The notes under the pieces: generated by a model
Seen by the model: the letters and a program-made list of their open reading frames with translations, nothing else
Told to the model about the DNA's origin: nothing
Databases searched by the model: none
Made by a program: the position numbers and the translations under genes
Assembly (NCBI GenBank): GCA_922989275.2
Contig: OV277864.1
Coordinates: 3,410,001 to 3,474,000 of the forward strand
From: Gari tellinella
Lineage: Eukaryota; Mollusca; Bivalvia; Cardiida; Psammobiidae
Length of the DNA: 64,000 nt
Direction: 5' to 3'
Shown: positions 62,893 to 64,000 of the stretch, piece after piece
Numbering within the stretch: the first letter of the stretch is position 1
Layout of the letters: each line of letters starts with the position of its first letter

Positions 62893-63105
62893 TACTGTGG
62901 AGAAAACGTTATTCATTCTCGTATAAACGCATACAAAACGCAAACGCATCGCAATAAAATGTACTAAATAGCATCATGTTGACAATTCTGACTATTTATT
63001 TTGATGTGAGTAGCAATACAGTCTGATCTGGCCCAAAATGTGTGAACTAAAATAATAATTAAACGCGTTTATTGGGAAAGAATAACGTCTTCTCCTTACA
63101 CTGTA
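62893..63105. mobile_element. Family A MITE, centre deleted
   Basis: TACTGTGGAGAAAACGTTAT to TCTTCTCCTTACACTGTA; the central palindrome is reduced to GTCTGATCTGGCC. Confidence 0.75.
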
Positions 63106-63463
63106 TAAACATAATTTGTTTATATTTTCTATGGTTTTATAGACATACAGATTTGAAATTCTCTGCGCTTACATGGCACTGTATCACACGTTTTGACCCC
63201 ATCACGACCAGATCAGCTACGTATTATCATGGAAATGTTTTCTACGTTAACTTATATAGGTGTTATATGGTAGATTTGTATTTCTCTACGAAGTCAGTGT
63301 ATAAACACTGGAAAATGTTTAGCTACGAACACAAAGTTGCCTTCGTAGGAGTACAAATCTATTATAATACATGTACCCACATGAGTTGTCGTAGCAAAAC
63401 ATTTGATGACAATACCTATAGTTGCCGACCCCCTCCCCAGTGTTACATAAAAGTAATAGATAT

Positions 63464-63588
63464 AGAGCCAGATCAGACGCCGGGTTATCCGGCGTCTGAT
63501 CTGGCTCCAAACTGTTTGCATTTAGGAAATAATAGTTCTAGCGTAAACGCGTTTACTGGTAAAGAAGAAGAACGTCTTTTCCACTGTA
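63464..63588. mobile_element. Family A MITE, right half only
   Basis: GAGCCAGATCAGACGCCGGG to CTTTTCCACTGTA. Confidence 0.75.
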
Positions 63589-63774
63589 TAACCGACCTTC
63601 ACAATTAGACAGGATTGTGTCACATGCTTGATGGAAGCGTCTGGATATTGTTTTTAAATAACCATTATCATGATGAATTGTCTTCTGCTTCAAGTATATT
63701 GTCTGCGAAAAGAAATCAAAACCAGTATTTAATGTTTTGATAAACTAAAGAAACGTTTAATATACGTGAAGTAA

Positions 63775-63840
63775 ATTTTGGATCCAGAACAGACGTCGCG
63801 TAACGCAAGGTCTGTTCTAGATCCAAACTGTTTGCAAGTA
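63775..63840. repeat. Isolated family A-like core palindrome
   Basis: TTTGGATCCAGAACAGACG and inverse CTGTTCTAGATCCAAAC around TCGCGTAACGCAAG, without family A ends. Confidence 0.6.
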
Positions 63841-63878
63841 TTAACTACGTCGCGCTCAGCATGATGTGGGTTAATGAA

Positions 63879-64000
63879 CATAGTGGAGAAAACGTTATTC
63901 TTTCCCGTTTAAACGCAAACGAAACGCAAACGCATTGCAATAAAACGTAGAAAATGACAACTTGTTTGCAATTCTGACCATTCATTTTAATCGGAGTGGC
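63879..64000. mobile_element. Family A MITE, cut by the window end
   Basis: CATAGTGGAGAAAACGTTATTC onward to TCGGAGTGGC at the last base. Confidence 0.85.

Overview
Eukaryotic, AT-rich, very repeat-dense genomic DNA from an invertebrate. Small exons, long introns, PHD-type LINEs, swarms of palindromic MITEs and dispersed repeats ending in GCTCACCTGAG-like termini suggest a mollusc, most likely a bivalve. That placement is inference; no database search was possible. One complete host gene is recognisable: an importin-11 (IPO11) orthologue on the minus strand. It has 25 coding exons from the ATG at 39265 down to the stop at 5139. The joined exons give an uninterrupted 970-residue protein, close to the roughly 975 residues of vertebrate IPO11. 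Every junction obeys GT-AG except one intron (16843-17582), which is a minor-spliceosome AT-AC intron. A 5' untranslated exon must lie above 39281 because the first coding exon starts at a splice acceptor; a candidate promoter and exon 1 is at about 41835-41900.

Layout. 1-5100: palindromic MITEs and an element with about six 319-bp tandem units (1894-4265), then the IPO11 3' end. 5139-39281: IPO11, whose introns are largely transposon-derived. Three places are special. (i) Intron 11 contains 46 tandem copies of a 76-bp unit that duplicates the 3' splice site and first 58 nt of exon 12 (about 19736-23237). (ii) The exon 18 donor has a MITE inserted inside its GTAAG, and the MITE end has rebuilt the donor. 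(iii) Intron 14 is the AT-AC intron. 39300-43740: TIR elements, short hairpins and a dispersed repeat. 43741-47736: a full-length LINE with an intact PHD-endonuclease-reverse transcriptase ORF of 1186 residues, inserted with target-site duplication ATGAAG into that dispersed repeat. 48008-64000: no convincing complete gene; a decayed reverse transcriptase, a TIR element carrying a tRNA-like unit (its inverted partner is at about 37706-38236), and at least 17 copies of the TACAGTGGAGAA palindromic MITE, some nested.

The repeats fall into recognisable families (letters are used in the entries). A: TACAGTGGAGAA, TA target. B: TTAA-CCCATTACCCC, TTAA target. C: long elements with GCTCACCTGAG ends and internal tandem units. 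D: CAGGGCTCCAGATAAG, 6-bp target duplication. E: GGGCCCGTTTCATAAA. F: TACAGTYGAACTTCGATATC. G: TACAGTGCTCCCTCCCTACAA. M: CAGGGCTGCCATAAG, 6-bp target duplication. N: TTAACTCATTCAACCCT. O: CAAGGTTATAAAGC. Families with unrelated termini reuse the same central palindromes.
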